Shown piece after piece: positions 33,656 through 42,921 of a stretch of 56,968 nt of DNA. The position numbers and the translations under genes are program-made. The stretch comes from an uncultured Prevotella sp. (GTDB lineage Bacteria > Bacteroidota > Bacteroidia > Bacteroidales > Bacteroidaceae), in contig CAMYVQ010000016.1 of assembly GCA_947302435.1 (NCBI GenBank), forward strand, positions 1 to 56,968. The letters are read 5' to 3'. The number at the start of each line of letters is the position of its first letter. Position 1 is the first letter of the stretch. The notes below the pieces were generated by a model. That model worked only from the letters and a program-made list of their open reading frames with translations, had not been told where the DNA came from and searched no databases.

Positions 33656-35494
33656 ATGAAGAAACGGCTGCTGCATTTGCTTTCCATTTATGTACTGACC
33701 CTGCTGGTCTTTGCCTTGGCGAAGATGGCTTTCATGTTGTGTTACTTAGACACGCAGACCTTTTCTTTTACCGACATCATCGACGTGCTGTTTCATGGGG
33801 CATCGCTCGACCTTTCCACAGCCCTCTATATTCTCAGCTTACCGTTCCTGATGACCATTGCAGCCGTATGGATGAAATGGCCACGATGGATATTAAAGGG
33901 CTATTTCGCCATCATTGCCTGCGCCCTGTCGTTAGCCTTTGTGGCTGATACGAGCCTCTATGATTTCTGGCATTTCAAGCTCGATGCCTCATGCCTGCAA
34001 TATTTGGAAACGCCCACCGAAGCCATGGCCAGTGTCACCACGGGCTATCTTGCTGTGCGAGTAGTGGTGTTCCTGTTGGTGGCGGTGGCTCTTTACCTGC
34101 TTTATGCAAAGTGTGTTTCCACCTCGTTGTTTGAAAGGAGCAGGCATCTCTCCCATCGGATGCTTGAGACAGGGCTTTATGTTCTCCTCATCCCTTTCAT
34201 CGTCATCGGCATCCGTGGCGGATTGGACGAGTCGACCACCAATATCGGACAGGCATATTTCTCCAGCAACCAGTTCCTGAACCATTCGGCCGTCAACCCG
34301 GTGTTCTCATTCCTTTCGTCCATTGGGAAGTCGGGCGACTACATCGTGAGCTACGACTATTTTAGCGACGAGGAGTGCCGACAGTTGACCGACGGCCTGT
34401 TTCCGGCTTCTGACGACGAACTCACTGACACCCTGCTCCATACGACCCGACCCAACATCGTTATCCTGATCATGGAGAGCTGCGGTGGTCAGTTCACTGC
34501 CATGGGCGGCCATCCTGAAATTACCCCGAGGCTGAACCAGCTCTCTGAAGAGAGTGTTTCTTTCAGTGAGTGCTATGCCAACTCGTGGCGCACCGACAAG
34601 GGTGTAGTGAGCATCCTGAGTGGCTATCCGGCCTTCCCTATTACATCAGTGATGAAGATTCCGGAGAAGAGCCGCAAACTGCCTTCGATCGCCTCGTCGC
34701 TGCGGCAACTGGGCTACGCCACCTGCTTCTACTATGGCGGCGACATCAACTTTACCAACATGCGCAGCTACGTGATGGGAACTGGCTACGAACAGCTGAA
34801 GTGGAAGGCCGACTACAGCCGCGAGGCGCAGCAGTCGGCACAATGGGGCGTGCGCGACGACCTGATGCTGGCCTCACTACTTGACGACATCAAGAGTGAA
34901 CAGCATGAGCACTGGATGAAGACACTGCTCACCTTGAGCAGCCATGAGCCATGGGACGTGCCCACCCACGAACTCGACGACCCCGTCTACAATGCGTTCA
35001 ACTATTTGGACCGTTGCATCGGACAGTTCCTCGACAGTCTGCGGCAAACGCCAGCATGGCAGAACTTGCTGGTTGTCATTCTGCCCGATCACGGCTACCG
35101 CTATCAAGGAATCAACGAGACCACACGTCTCTACAACCATATCCCCCTGATCTGGACGGGAGGAGCCGTCAGCACGCCTCGGCGCATCCATGCCGTTTGT
35201 AACCAAAGCGACTTGGCGGCCACCCTGCTTGCCCAAATGCAGACAGACCATTCGGCCTTCACCTTCAGCCGCAATGTGGTAGGCAGAAACTACGTGCGCC
35301 CATTCGCTTTCCACACTTTTAACAATGGCATGACGGTCATAGACTCTACAGGCTTCGTGGCCTACGATCTTGATGCCGAAAAAACGATTGCCACTGAAGG
35401 GCCTAACGCACAACGGCAGTTGCAACAAGCACGCGCATTGCTGCAACTGACTTCTCACGACTTGATTAGCGAAGACTCTTCACACCGCCGTTAA
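33656..35494 (+). CDS. LTA-synthase-family sulfatase-fold membrane transferase
   Basis: This 612-aa protein has five N-terminal helices (to about residue 200) and a periplasmic sulfatase/phosphatase-fold domain. Motifs include VILIMESCGG at the first metal site, a putative Thr nucleophile in NSWRTDKG, and ILPDHGYRY near the C-terminus. The family is named after Gram-positive lipoteichoic acid synthase, but this envelope is Gram-negative, so a phosphoglycerol or phosphoethanolamine transfer to a surface glycan is more likely. It has its own TACCTTTG promoter and is followed 81 bp later by the deacetylase gene with a separate promoter. Confidence 0.87.
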   Translation: MKKRLLHLLSIYVLTLLVFALAKMAFMLCYLDTQTFSFTDIIDVLFHGASLDLSTALYILSLPFLMTIAAVWMKWPRWILKGYFAIIACALSLAFVADTSLYDFWHFKLDASCLQYLETPTEAMASVTTGYLAVRVVVFLLVAVALYLLYAKCVSTSLFERSRHLSHRMLETGLYVLLIPFIVIGIRGGLDESTTNIGQAYFSSNQFLNHSAVNPVFSFLSSIGKSGDYIVSYDYFSDEECRQLTDGLFPASDDELTDTLLHTTRPNIVILIMESCGGQFTAMGGHPEITPRLNQLSEESVSFSECYANSWRTDKGVVSILSGYPAFPITSVMKIPEKSRKLPSIASSLRQLGYATCFYYGGDINFTNMRSYVMGTGYEQLKWKADYSREAQQSAQWGVRDDLMLASLLDDIKSEQHEHWMKTLLTLSSHEPWDVPTHELDDPVYNAFNYLDRCIGQFLDSLRQTPAWQNLLVVILPDHGYRYQGINETTRLYNHIPLIWTGGAVSTPRRIHAVCNQSDLAATLLAQMQTDHSAFTFSRNVVGRNYVRPFAFHTFNNGMTVIDSTGFVAYDLDAEKTIATEGPNAQRQLQQARALLQLTSHDLISEDSSHRR

Positions 35495-35543
35495 ATAAAA
35501 GTCAATTTCTCAGACAATTCTGCTCTTTTTACAATAAAATCAT

Positions 35544-35551
35544 TACCTTTG
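35544..35551 (+). promoter_or_regulatory. -7 box for the deacetylase-glycosyltransferase-gtrA unit
   Basis: TACCTTTG lies 24 bp upstream of the ATG at 35576; it would drive three closely spaced genes ending at 37686. Confidence 0.65.
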
Positions 35552-35575
35552 CAGTGAAAAATTGACAATGTATAA

Positions 35576-36358
35576 ATGATTTTGTTAAGTTTTGACACAG
35601 AGGAGTTCGATGTTCCCCGTGAACATGGTGTAAACTTCACGCTGGAAGAAGGCATGAAGGTGTCGTGTGAGGGCACTAACCGTATATTGGATGTCCTGAA
35701 AGACAATAGCGTGAAGGCCACGTTCTTCTGCACAGGCAATTTTGCCCGTTTAGCCCCTGAGGTAATGCGGCGCATCATGGACGAGGGACATGAGGTGGCC
35801 TGTCATGGCGTAGACCACTGGCAACCCAAGGAGAGCGACTTTGCCGAATCGAAGAAGATTGTGGAACAGGCCACGGGCATCAAGGTCTACGGCTACCGAC
35901 AGCCGCGCATGTTCCCCGTGAGCGACGAGGAGATCCGCAAAGCCGGCTACCGCTATAACTCATCGCTGAACCCCGCCTTTATCCCTGGCCGTTACATGCA
36001 CCTGACGGCGTCACGCCGCCCATTCATGAAGGACGGCGTGTTGCAGATTCCAGCCTCGGTGACTCCGTGGCTGCGATTCCCACTGTTCTGGCTGTCGCTG
36101 CACAATCTGCCACAGTGGCTCTATCATCTCTTGGTTCGTCGCACGCTCGGACACGACGGGCATTTCGTCACCTACTTCCACCCTTGGGAGTTCTATGACC
36201 TGAAAGAGCATCCTGAGTTCAAGATGCCGTTCATCATCAAGAACCACAGCGGCCGTCAGATGACGCAACGCCTGGACAGCCTCATCAAGATGCTGAAGAA
36301 AGACGGCCACCGCTTCATCACCTACACCGAATACACCAACCTTTATCCCCAGAAATAA
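35576..36358 (+). CDS. NodB-type polysaccharide deacetylase
   Basis: This 260-aa protein has the carbohydrate esterase 4 motifs: DTEEFD (metal and catalytic Asp), CHGVDHW (HxxxH metal site), the substrate Arg in YGYRQPR, and the late His in TYFHPWEFY. The form FHPWE is common in deacetylases of exopolysaccharide loci (PEP-CTERM/DUF3473-like). No signal peptide is visible, so it would act in the cytoplasm, on a lipid-linked or nucleotide-linked sugar. It is the first gene of a three-gene unit with a GtrB-like enzyme 2 bp downstream. Confidence 0.88.
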   Translation: MILLSFDTEEFDVPREHGVNFTLEEGMKVSCEGTNRILDVLKDNSVKATFFCTGNFARLAPEVMRRIMDEGHEVACHGVDHWQPKESDFAESKKIVEQATGIKVYGYRQPRMFPVSDEEIRKAGYRYNSSLNPAFIPGRYMHLTASRRPFMKDGVLQIPASVTPWLRFPLFWLSLHNLPQWLYHLLVRRTLGHDGHFVTYFHPWEFYDLKEHPEFKMPFIIKNHSGRQMTQRLDSLIKMLKKDGHRFITYTEYTNLYPQK

Positions 36359-36360
36359 TT

Positions 36361-37299
36361 ATGGTACGTTTGGCCACTGTTTCACCCTGTTACAACGAAG
36401 AAGCTGTCTTGGAAAGCTCCGTCAGTCGGCTGACCGCTCTCTTTGAAGAGCTGATTGGAAAACAAAAGATCAGCCCTGACAGTATGATGGTGTTTGTCAA
36501 CGACGGCAGCCGTGACCAGACCTGGAAAATCATTCAGTGCCAACACCAGTTGAACAAGTTTGTAAGGGGTATCAACCTCACCCGCAACGTCGGTCACCAA
36601 AATGCCATCATGGCAGGTATGATGACTGCCAAGGAATGGGCTGAAGCCGTCATTACGCTCGATGCCGACTTGCAGGACGACCTGAACGCCATAGAAAAAA
36701 TGATTGATGCCTACGAGGAGGGAAGTGAAATCGTCTACGGCGTAAAAGTGCAGCGTAAGGCCGACCCCCTGTTAAAGCGGCTTTCGGCTGAGGCATTCTA
36801 CAAGCTTCAGTCTTCGATGGGAGTGGAAAGCATCATGAACCATGCCGATTTCCGGCTGATGAGCCGCCATGCCCTTAACCTGCTTTCGCAATATCAGGAA
36901 CGCAACCTGTATCTGCGTGGCCTGATACCTATGTTGGGATTGCAATCGTCGCAGGTCGACGATGTGATCAGTGAGCGTACTGCCGGACAGAGCAAATACA
37001 CCCTGGGCAAGATGATGAACCTGGCACTCAACGGCATCACGTCATTCTCTATCAAGCCGCTTATCACCATTGTGTATATGGGTGTCTTTTTCCTCTTCAT
37101 CAGTTTTTGCATCGGTATCTATGTGCTCCATGCCCTCATTGTCGGAACGGCTGTTCCAGGCTGGGCTTCACTCATTCTGAGCATTTGGCTGGTCGGCGGA
37201 TTCATACTGATAGCCGTGGGAACTGTCGGCGTGTACATTGGGAAAATCTATGCCGAGGTGAAAGGACGGCCGCTCTATAACATTAAAGAGATTCTTTGA
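36361..37299 (+). CDS. GtrB/DPM1-like polyprenyl-phosphate glycosyltransferase
   Basis: This 312-aa family 2 glycosyltransferase has an N-terminal GT-A domain (SPCYNEE, VNDGSRDQT, and DADLQDD as the DxD metal motif). Two C-terminal membrane helices (about 232-300) are in the arrangement of GtrB and bactoprenol-glucosyl or polyprenyl-phosphate-mannose synthases. It would transfer a sugar from a nucleotide donor to undecaprenyl phosphate on the cytoplasmic face. The GtrA-like flippase gene starts 3 bp after its stop, which strongly supports this role. Confidence 0.88.
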   Translation: MVRLATVSPCYNEEAVLESSVSRLTALFEELIGKQKISPDSMMVFVNDGSRDQTWKIIQCQHQLNKFVRGINLTRNVGHQNAIMAGMMTAKEWAEAVITLDADLQDDLNAIEKMIDAYEEGSEIVYGVKVQRKADPLLKRLSAEAFYKLQSSMGVESIMNHADFRLMSRHALNLLSQYQERNLYLRGLIPMLGLQSSQVDDVISERTAGQSKYTLGKMMNLALNGITSFSIKPLITIVYMGVFFLFISFCIGIYVLHALIVGTAVPGWASLILSIWLVGGFILIAVGTVGVYIGKIYAEVKGRPLYNIKEIL

Positions 37300-37302
37300 A
37301 AA

Positions 37303-37686
37303 GTGGAGAAGAAATGGAGAAACGAGCTGGGGCGCATTGTGCGCTTCGGTATCACAGGTTCACTGTCGACACTGGTTCATTATGGTGCCTATTTGTTGGC
37401 TTTACTGTGGATGGCACCTACGGCGGCTTATACCGTAGGCTACGGAGTGGGACTCTGCGTGAACTATGTGATGACGACGTTCTTCACCTTCAAAAAACAT
37501 CCGTCAAAAAAGAATGCAGCAGGCTTTGTCGTCAGCCACGTCATCAACTATCTGTTGGAAATCGGCATTCTGAACCTGTTTCTCTTTTACGGCATGGAAA
37601 AGCGTTTGGCAGGTATTTTGGTGCTCATCGTGGTCGTACCCATCAACTTCCTGATTCTTCGCTTTGTCTTTGTCCGCAAGCAGTAG
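37303..37686 (+). CDS. GtrA-family membrane protein, probable polyprenyl-phosphate-sugar flippase
   Basis: This 127-aa protein has four hydrophobic segments in the GtrA layout (VRFGITGSLSTLVHYGAY, then a GxGLCVNYVMTTFFTF motif). The start is GTG 37303, placed 3 bp after the upstream stop; a frame beginning at 37296 in another register is rejected. GtrA proteins move polyprenyl-linked sugar across the inner membrane. The last 44 bp overlap the convergent GT87 gene. Confidence 0.85.
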   Translation: MEKKWRNELGRIVRFGITGSLSTLVHYGAYLLALLWMAPTAAYTVGYGVGLCVNYVMTTFFTFKKHPSKKNAAGFVVSHVINYLLEIGILNLFLFYGMEKRLAGILVLIVVVPINFLILRFVFVRKQ

Positions 37687-38875
37687 CGGCCAAAGGGGCA
37701 TAGTCCTTTATGAGCATTTCATAGCACAGCTTGACCCATATAATGGCTACTGGCAAGGCTTTCAGCGCGTATGGTTGCACGAATGTCTTTCGCAGGTAGG
37801 CAGGGAAAAGGTCGCTCGGCGAAAGACTTGTCAGGACAAATGCAAACACGAGTAAGGCTACATCCCAAGAAGTGCGCTGCCAAGGGACTGCCGTGTACCA
37901 GACAACAACTCCTATCAGGGCAATGATGTATCCGCTCGACTCACTTCCGGTGGAGAACAGCAACACAAACATAAGGACAGATGCCAGCAAGGTCTGGCGG
38001 AAAGCAGCGTATTTGTACTGACGGAAGCGCAGGTAGGGTATGCCAAACAACAGGAGTCCCGGCAAGATGAGCCACAGGTCGCTATAGGTGGCACAACCCG
38101 AAATCTTGCGAACCATTCCCAAAAGCGAGATGTTCTGGTGGTCGGCGAAAAGATTCTCGTCGTTCTTTCCCACCAGGCAGTCGAACCATTCGACATACTG
38201 TCCCATGACATACTCGGGACTGCTGATCAGCATTGGCAAGGCAAACAGCACAATGCTCCACCCAACCAACGAGAGCACAAGGCGCACTTTATGCTTGGAG
38301 AAGAAGAAGAAGGCCAATCCCACAACACCATACAGCTTGACAAGGGTGCCCAAAACGATGAAGAAAGCCGCTGAAGTGTCGCGTTCCTTCTCGATCAGGA
38401 AGAAAGACAAGAGAATGATGGCTGCGGTGGCGATGTTGAACTGCTGCATGTAAAGAGCCGTCAGCAGCTCGTGGGCACAGAACCAAAGGACGAAGACCTG
38501 CTGCCTGTCAGTGAGCAGCGAGCGGCGTATGGCCCAATAAAGGAACAGACTAAGACACACGCACCACAACACTAATCCAAGCCATTCGGGAACGACGGAA
38601 AAAGGAGCTATCACCAGCGAGAACAGCGGCCCGTAATGATTCACATCCCAATACTCGGCGGGATATTCGGCAAACAGCGATGTCTGCCACCATGTATGCC
38701 AGAACACGCCACGGAAAATCAGAAAATTGTTGTGGCTGTGCATTTTCATCAGTGCAGCAATCACCGGGAGCAGAAGCCAAAGCCCGAATAACGTGCGATA
38801 GTCTTTCCAAAACGGACGGGCCAAAAATGCTTGTATTTTTTCTTTCATATCCTTCATATTACCATTAGCAGTCAT
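37643..38875 (-). CDS. GT87/DUF2029 polytopic membrane glycosyltransferase
   Basis: This is a roughly 410-aa protein with about ten hydrophobic segments. The first external loop has Asp-containing WDVNHYGPL, and FNIATAAIILLSFF follows; the layout fits the GT-C glycosyltransferases of family 87, which use polyprenyl-phosphate sugars. Three starts are possible (38875, 38857, 38848); the last has AAGGAT just before it. The promoter is TAACTTTG at 38916-38923. The last 44 bp, coding the hydrophilic tail CGQRQSEESGS, are antisense to the GtrA gene. It would use the lipid-linked sugar made and flipped by its neighbours. Confidence 0.82.
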   Translation of the reverse strand: MTANGNMKDMKEKIQAFLARPFWKDYRTLFGLWLLLPVIAALMKMHSHNNFLIFRGVFWHTWWQTSLFAEYPAEYWDVNHYGPLFSLVIAPFSVVPEWLGLVLWCVCLSLFLYWAIRRSLLTDRQQVFVLWFCAHELLTALYMQQFNIATAAIILLSFFLIEKERDTSAAFFIVLGTLVKLYGVVGLAFFFFSKHKVRLVLSLVGWSIVLFALPMLISSPEYVMGQYVEWFDCLVGKNDENLFADHQNISLLGMVRKISGCATYSDLWLILPGLLLFGIPYLRFRQYKYAAFRQTLLASVLMFVLLFSTGSESSGYIIALIGVVVWYTAVPWQRTSWDVALLVFAFVLTSLSPSDLFPAYLRKTFVQPYALKALPVAIIWVKLCYEMLIKDYAPLAATACGQRQSEESGS

Positions 38876-38915
38876 TTTCGTTCCAATAATCGGGGGAAAA
38901 GCATGATAATTGCCG

Positions 38916-38985
38916 CAAAGTTACTATGTTTTTTCCAAATACTTGCAAAAAAAGAGACCATTCAATAAAAAAGTTACTACCTTTG
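38916..38985. promoter_or_regulatory. Divergent -7 boxes, plus-strand transcript nearly leaderless
   Basis: A minus-strand TAACTTTG at 38916-38923 serves the GT87 gene. A plus-strand TACCTTTG at 38978-38985 ends only 5 bases before the ATG at 38991, implying a leaderless mRNA and ruling out the longer reading from 38910. Confidence 0.65.
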
Positions 38986-38990
38986 CATCC

Positions 38991-39761
38991 ATGAACAGCC
39001 AGAACAAGATAACGGTCGTCATCAATACCTATAATGCAGAGCGGCATTTACAGCAAGTGTTGGACTCTGTGAAAGGGTTTGACGAAATTCTTGTGTGCGA
39101 CATGGAAAGCACCGACAACACTCTGGAGATAGCCCGGCGGAACGGTTGTAGGATAATCACTTTCCCCAAAGGCAAACACTCCATCGTAGAACCGGCACGC
39201 GAGTATGCCATCCACGAAGCAAGACACGAATGGGTGTTGGTGGTTGATGCCGACGAACTGGTCTCCCAACAGCTAAAGGACTATCTGTACAGTGAAATCG
39301 CGAAGCCCGACTGTCCCGAAGGCATTGCCATTCCACGGAAGAATTACTTCATGGGGCGCTTTCTGCATTCCGCCTACCCTGACTATGTTCTTCGGTTCTT
39401 CCGCCGCGACAAGACCCATTGGCCTCCCGTCATACACTGTTCACCGGTAATCGAAGGCCGGGTGGTACGTATACCCCAAAACCGGAAAGAACTGGCCTTC
39501 GAACATTTGGCCAACGATTCTGTCAGCGACATTCTGCGGAAATCGGACACCTATTCCGACTATGAACTGCTGCGCCGCCGCCACAAGAACTACGGCATCG
39601 GTGCCTTGTTCCTGCGTCCAACCTTCCGTTTCGTCAAGTCCTATTTCATCAAGAGAGGCTTTCTTGACGGTAAAGCCGGACTTATTCACGCCCTCCTTGA
39701 TGCCGTCTATCAGTTTGCCATCGTTGCAAAACTTATGGAAGGGAGGACAAAAAAGAAATAG
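38991..39761 (+). CDS. WaaE-like family 2 glycosyltransferase
   Basis: This 256-aa GT-A enzyme has VVINTYNAERHL at the start, CDMESTDNT, and DADE as the metal motif. The middle part (FYAI-like REYAIHEARHEWVLVVDADE) and the Arg-rich C-terminus resemble LPS core beta-glucosyl transferases of the WaaE/KdtX group. It would add a sugar to lipid A core or O-antigen in the cytoplasm. The start at 38991 was chosen from the -7 box position. It is monocistronic. Confidence 0.83.
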   Translation: MNSQNKITVVINTYNAERHLQQVLDSVKGFDEILVCDMESTDNTLEIARRNGCRIITFPKGKHSIVEPAREYAIHEARHEWVLVVDADELVSQQLKDYLYSEIAKPDCPEGIAIPRKNYFMGRFLHSAYPDYVLRFFRRDKTHWPPVIHCSPVIEGRVVRIPQNRKELAFEHLANDSVSDILRKSDTYSDYELLRRRHKNYGIGALFLRPTFRFVKSYFIKRGFLDGKAGLIHALLDAVYQFAIVAKLMEGRTKKK

Positions 39762-39789
39762 TGATTATTGAATATTCAGAATTTATTCG

Positions 39790-39797
39790 TAACTTTG
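39790..39797 (+). promoter_or_regulatory. -7 box for the ABC exporter gene
   Basis: TAACTTTG lies 28 bp upstream of the ATG at 39826. Confidence 0.65.
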
Positions 39798-39825
39798 CGC
39801 CCTAATAATACATTATTAATTGTCT

Positions 39826-41661
39826 ATGCTCAAACAATTTTTCTCCATAATGTCACGCTACCTGAAACCTTATCGCAAGTTTCTGGTATGGTCGGTCATT
39901 CTCAATTTCGTCTCGCAGTGGCTTAACGTATTCTCGTTTGTGGTACTGATTCCCATCTTGAATATTCTGTTCAAGATTGACCAAGCCGTCTATACTTATC
40001 AGCCCGTGGACTGGAGTCATCTGAATAAAGATGTCATTGTCAACAACGGCTATGCTTGGGTGCAGGAGCTGATTGCCAATCATGGGGCCTTCGTTACACT
40101 GATTATCATGGGTGTTGCCCTCATTGTCATGACGGGATTGAAGACTGCCGGCTATTTTGCCTCTTCTTCGGTCATGGTGCCGCTCCGAACAGGTGTCGTA
40201 CGCGATATTCGCATTCAGGTCTATGAAAAAGTGCTGAAACTGCCTCTCAGCTTCTTCTCAGAGGAGCGTAAGGGCGACATTATTGCCCGTATGTCGGCCG
40301 ATGTCCAAGCGGTTGAAGGCTCTATCACCAGCAGTATCGACATGCTGATCCGCCAACCCATCGCCATCCTTGTTTGCTTTGTCACCCTTTTCTCGGTAAG
40401 CTGGCAAATGACCCTCTTCGTGCTGGTTGTAGCCCCGATAGCAGGATGGATCATGGGCGTGGTAAGCCGTAAGCTGAAAAGCCAGTCGGCTGCCGTCCAA
40501 GGGCAGTGGGGCGACATCATTGCACAGCTCGACGAAACCCTTGGCGGTCTGCGCATCATCAAGGCTTTCATTGCCGAGAAGAAGATGGAGAAGCGGTTCC
40601 AGTTTGTCAACGATGAGTTCCGCCGTGGCATGAACGCCATGATTATCCGTCAGAACGCCGCCCACCCCATGTCAGAGTTTCTTGGCACCATCATTATCGT
40701 TGTAGTGCTCTGGTTTGGCGGATCGCTCATCTTGAACGAGTCGAACCTGATTGACGCCTCCACCTTTATTTTCTACATGGTCATCCTCTACAGTGTGATC
40801 AACCCCCTGAAGGAGCTGTCACGCGCCACCTACCAGATTCCCCTCGGTTTGGCTTCGATGGATCGTATCGACTTTATTCTCAAGGCCGAGAATCCCATTA
40901 AGGAACCCGAAAACCCCCAGCCAATGCCTGCCTTTGAAAAGGAGATTGAACTGCGTGATGTGTCGTTCAACTATATTGAGGGTCGTCCTGTATTGAAGCA
41001 TATCAACCTGACAGTTCCCAAAGGAAAGACTATCGCCTTGGTGGGACAGTCCGGATCGGGCAAGTCCACATTGGTCGATCTGATTCCCCGTTACCACGAT
41101 GTGATGGAAGGTGAAGTGCTGATTGACGGCAAGAACATCAAGGGCGTACGCATTTCGGAGCTGCGTTCCCTGATTGGCAACGTCAACCAGGAGGCCATTC
41201 TCTTTAACGACACTTTCTACAACAACATCACCTTTGGTGTCGACAATGCCACGATGGAACAGGTCATTGAGGCTGCCAAGATTGCCAATGCCCACGAATT
41301 TATCATGGAGAGCGAACATGGTTACGACACCATGATTGGCGACCGTGGCGGACGACTTTCAGGTGGTCAGCGCCAGCGCGTCAGCATAGCCCGCGCCATT
41401 CTGAAGAACCCGCCCATTCTGATACTCGACGAAGCCACCTCTGCCCTCGACACCGAGAGCGAGCGACTGGTGCAGGAAGCCCTCGAACGCTTGATGAAGA
41501 GCCGTACCACCATTGCCATTGCCCACCGTCTGTCCACCATCAAGAATGCCGATGAAATCTACGTCCTTTACGAAGGCGAGATCGTGGAGCGCGGACAGCA
41601 TGAGGAACTCATAGCGAAAAACGGCTACTACAAGCGACTTTACGACATGCAGCAACTGTAG
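39826..41661 (+). CDS. MsbA-type ABC transporter, fused membrane and ATPase domains
   Basis: This 611-aa half-transporter has six membrane helices in residues about 1-320. The ATPase domain carries Walker A GQSGSGKST, the Q-loop NVNQE, signature LSGGQ, Walker B ILILDEATSALD and the switch His in IAHRLSTI. The architecture fits MsbA/lipid A-core or polysaccharide-lipid exporters, and the genomic setting among glycosyltransferases supports this. ATG 39826 was chosen; a TTG two codons earlier is less likely. The last 22 bp overlap the convergent glycosyltransferase gene. Confidence 0.9.
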   Translation: MLKQFFSIMSRYLKPYRKFLVWSVILNFVSQWLNVFSFVVLIPILNILFKIDQAVYTYQPVDWSHLNKDVIVNNGYAWVQELIANHGAFVTLIIMGVALIVMTGLKTAGYFASSSVMVPLRTGVVRDIRIQVYEKVLKLPLSFFSEERKGDIIARMSADVQAVEGSITSSIDMLIRQPIAILVCFVTLFSVSWQMTLFVLVVAPIAGWIMGVVSRKLKSQSAAVQGQWGDIIAQLDETLGGLRIIKAFIAEKKMEKRFQFVNDEFRRGMNAMIIRQNAAHPMSEFLGTIIIVVVLWFGGSLILNESNLIDASTFIFYMVILYSVINPLKELSRATYQIPLGLASMDRIDFILKAENPIKEPENPQPMPAFEKEIELRDVSFNYIEGRPVLKHINLTVPKGKTIALVGQSGSGKSTLVDLIPRYHDVMEGEVLIDGKNIKGVRISELRSLIGNVNQEAILFNDTFYNNITFGVDNATMEQVIEAAKIANAHEFIMESEHGYDTMIGDRGGRLSGGQRQRVSIARAILKNPPILILDEATSALDTESERLVQEALERLMKSRTTIAIAHRLSTIKNADEIYVLYEGEIVERGQHEELIAKNGYYKRLYDMQQL

Positions 41662-42767
41662 GAGAACAGTAGTCCGACGAGCAATAAAAGTGAAACGAGG
41701 GTCATCAGCTTGAACAGTTTCTGATACTTCTTCCTTTTCTTTTGGACAGATAGCAGCTGTTGGGTCAACCCCTGAATCTCAGATTGGCATCTGACCAATT
41801 CGGCATGTTCAACATGTTCAGCATGATAGCAAGCTATTTTTGATGCCAATGCATGAAGAGTCTCTTCAGCCCCTGCTGCATGGGCCAAGGCATCGGCCCA
41901 TCTTCTGCTGTCTTCACTGGAATCCAGACGATGAATGGCAAAATGCAATGCATCGTCCATCACATATTGGGGAATGACGTTTTGCGCCAGATTTTGTATG
42001 ACAGGTGACACTTGACGGGAGGTTACGAATCGTTGCAACATTTTTAATCCTTGGAAATAACTGAGGCTACTTTCAAAATGTTCCATCGTCACCTTTCCTT
42101 TCGTTGACATTCCTGTACCATATCTGTAATGGTATAGCCGACTGTCTAACCGAACCCACTTCTTTGAGAAAAAGAAGATAAAGAAACAAGCCAAGAAGTC
42201 CTCCAAATGATTGATGGGCAGACTGTCTTGATGACGTACAGCCTCTTTGGCAATTTCTGTTTTGATAGCTTTAGTGGCAATGTTCCATGGTATTTCGCGC
42301 TTCTCGTAACAGCATGTCAGCATGTTTTCGGCTCCTTCTATACGGTCGGTAGCGACATTAAACCAACTGTTGAACCATTTCACCTCTGCCGAGTCTTGAT
42401 TGGGAGCCTCTGTGACAAGACCATATTGTATAATGTCGGCATGTGTTTTTTCCGCCAATGCCGCAATTTTTTCGCATGTACACTCCTCTAACCAGTCGTC
42501 GCCATCCATGAATAGTACATAATCTCCTGATGCCATTTTGATTCCCACTTGCCGTGTGGCATATAGTCCTCGGTTTTCCTGGCTAACCAGTTTGATGCGA
42601 GTGTCTTTTTTTTCGTATTCCTGTATGATTTGCAGGCTATTGTCGGTCGAGCCGTCATTAATACAAATGATTTCCACTTCATGGTAGGTCTGCCCCACAA
42701 CCGAATCGAGTGCCTCCTTCAAGAACAGACCGACATTATATATGGGAATAATTACTGATATTTTCAT
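41640..42767 (-). CDS. Family 2 glycosyltransferase with coiled-coil and C-terminal membrane tail
   Basis: This 375-aa enzyme has an N-terminal GT-A domain (SVIIPIYNVG, INDGSTDNS, MDGDDW as the metal motif). The C-terminal 60 residues form a charged helix (SEIQGLTQQLLSVQKKRKKYQK) and one membrane segment (LLLLVGLLFSY), so it is probably tail-anchored to the inner membrane. Promoter TACCTTTG at 42815-42822 on the minus strand. The stop overlaps the ABC gene by 22 bp. The sugar is not predictable. Confidence 0.88.
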   Translation of the reverse strand: MKISVIIPIYNVGLFLKEALDSVVGQTYHEVEIICINDGSTDNSLQIIQEYEKKDTRIKLVSQENRGLYATRQVGIKMASGDYVLFMDGDDWLEECTCEKIAALAEKTHADIIQYGLVTEAPNQDSAEVKWFNSWFNVATDRIEGAENMLTCCYEKREIPWNIATKAIKTEIAKEAVRHQDSLPINHLEDFLACFFIFFFSKKWVRLDSRLYHYRYGTGMSTKGKVTMEHFESSLSYFQGLKMLQRFVTSRQVSPVIQNLAQNVIPQYVMDDALHFAIHRLDSSEDSRRWADALAHAAGAEETLHALASKIACYHAEHVEHAELVRCQSEIQGLTQQLLSVQKKRKKYQKLFKLMTLVSLLLLVGLLFSYSCCMS

Positions 42768-42814
42768 TTTTGCCTAAATTAATTCTAAAGTTAAATATAT
42801 GAACCTGTCTTTTT

Positions 42815-42894
42815 GCAAAGGTATGAAAAATCAAAAGAACAGCCAAAGTTTTTTGCAGATGATGATAATAATTCGTTTTTTTTTCATACATTTG
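42815..42894. promoter_or_regulatory. Divergent promoters of two glycosyltransferase genes
   Basis: Minus-strand TACCTTTG at 42815-42822 and plus-strand TACATTTG at 42887-42894 share a 154-bp gap. The plus box lies 27 bp before the ATG at 42922, which excludes the longer reading that begins at 42799. Confidence 0.65.
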
Positions 42895-42921
42895 CATGCG
42901 TTTCAAAAACAGCTTGCCATT

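Noticed and set aside
33656..35494. Literal lipoteichoic acid synthase function
   Set aside because: The setting is a Gram-negative lipid A and glycan locus; the family name reflects fold, not substrate.
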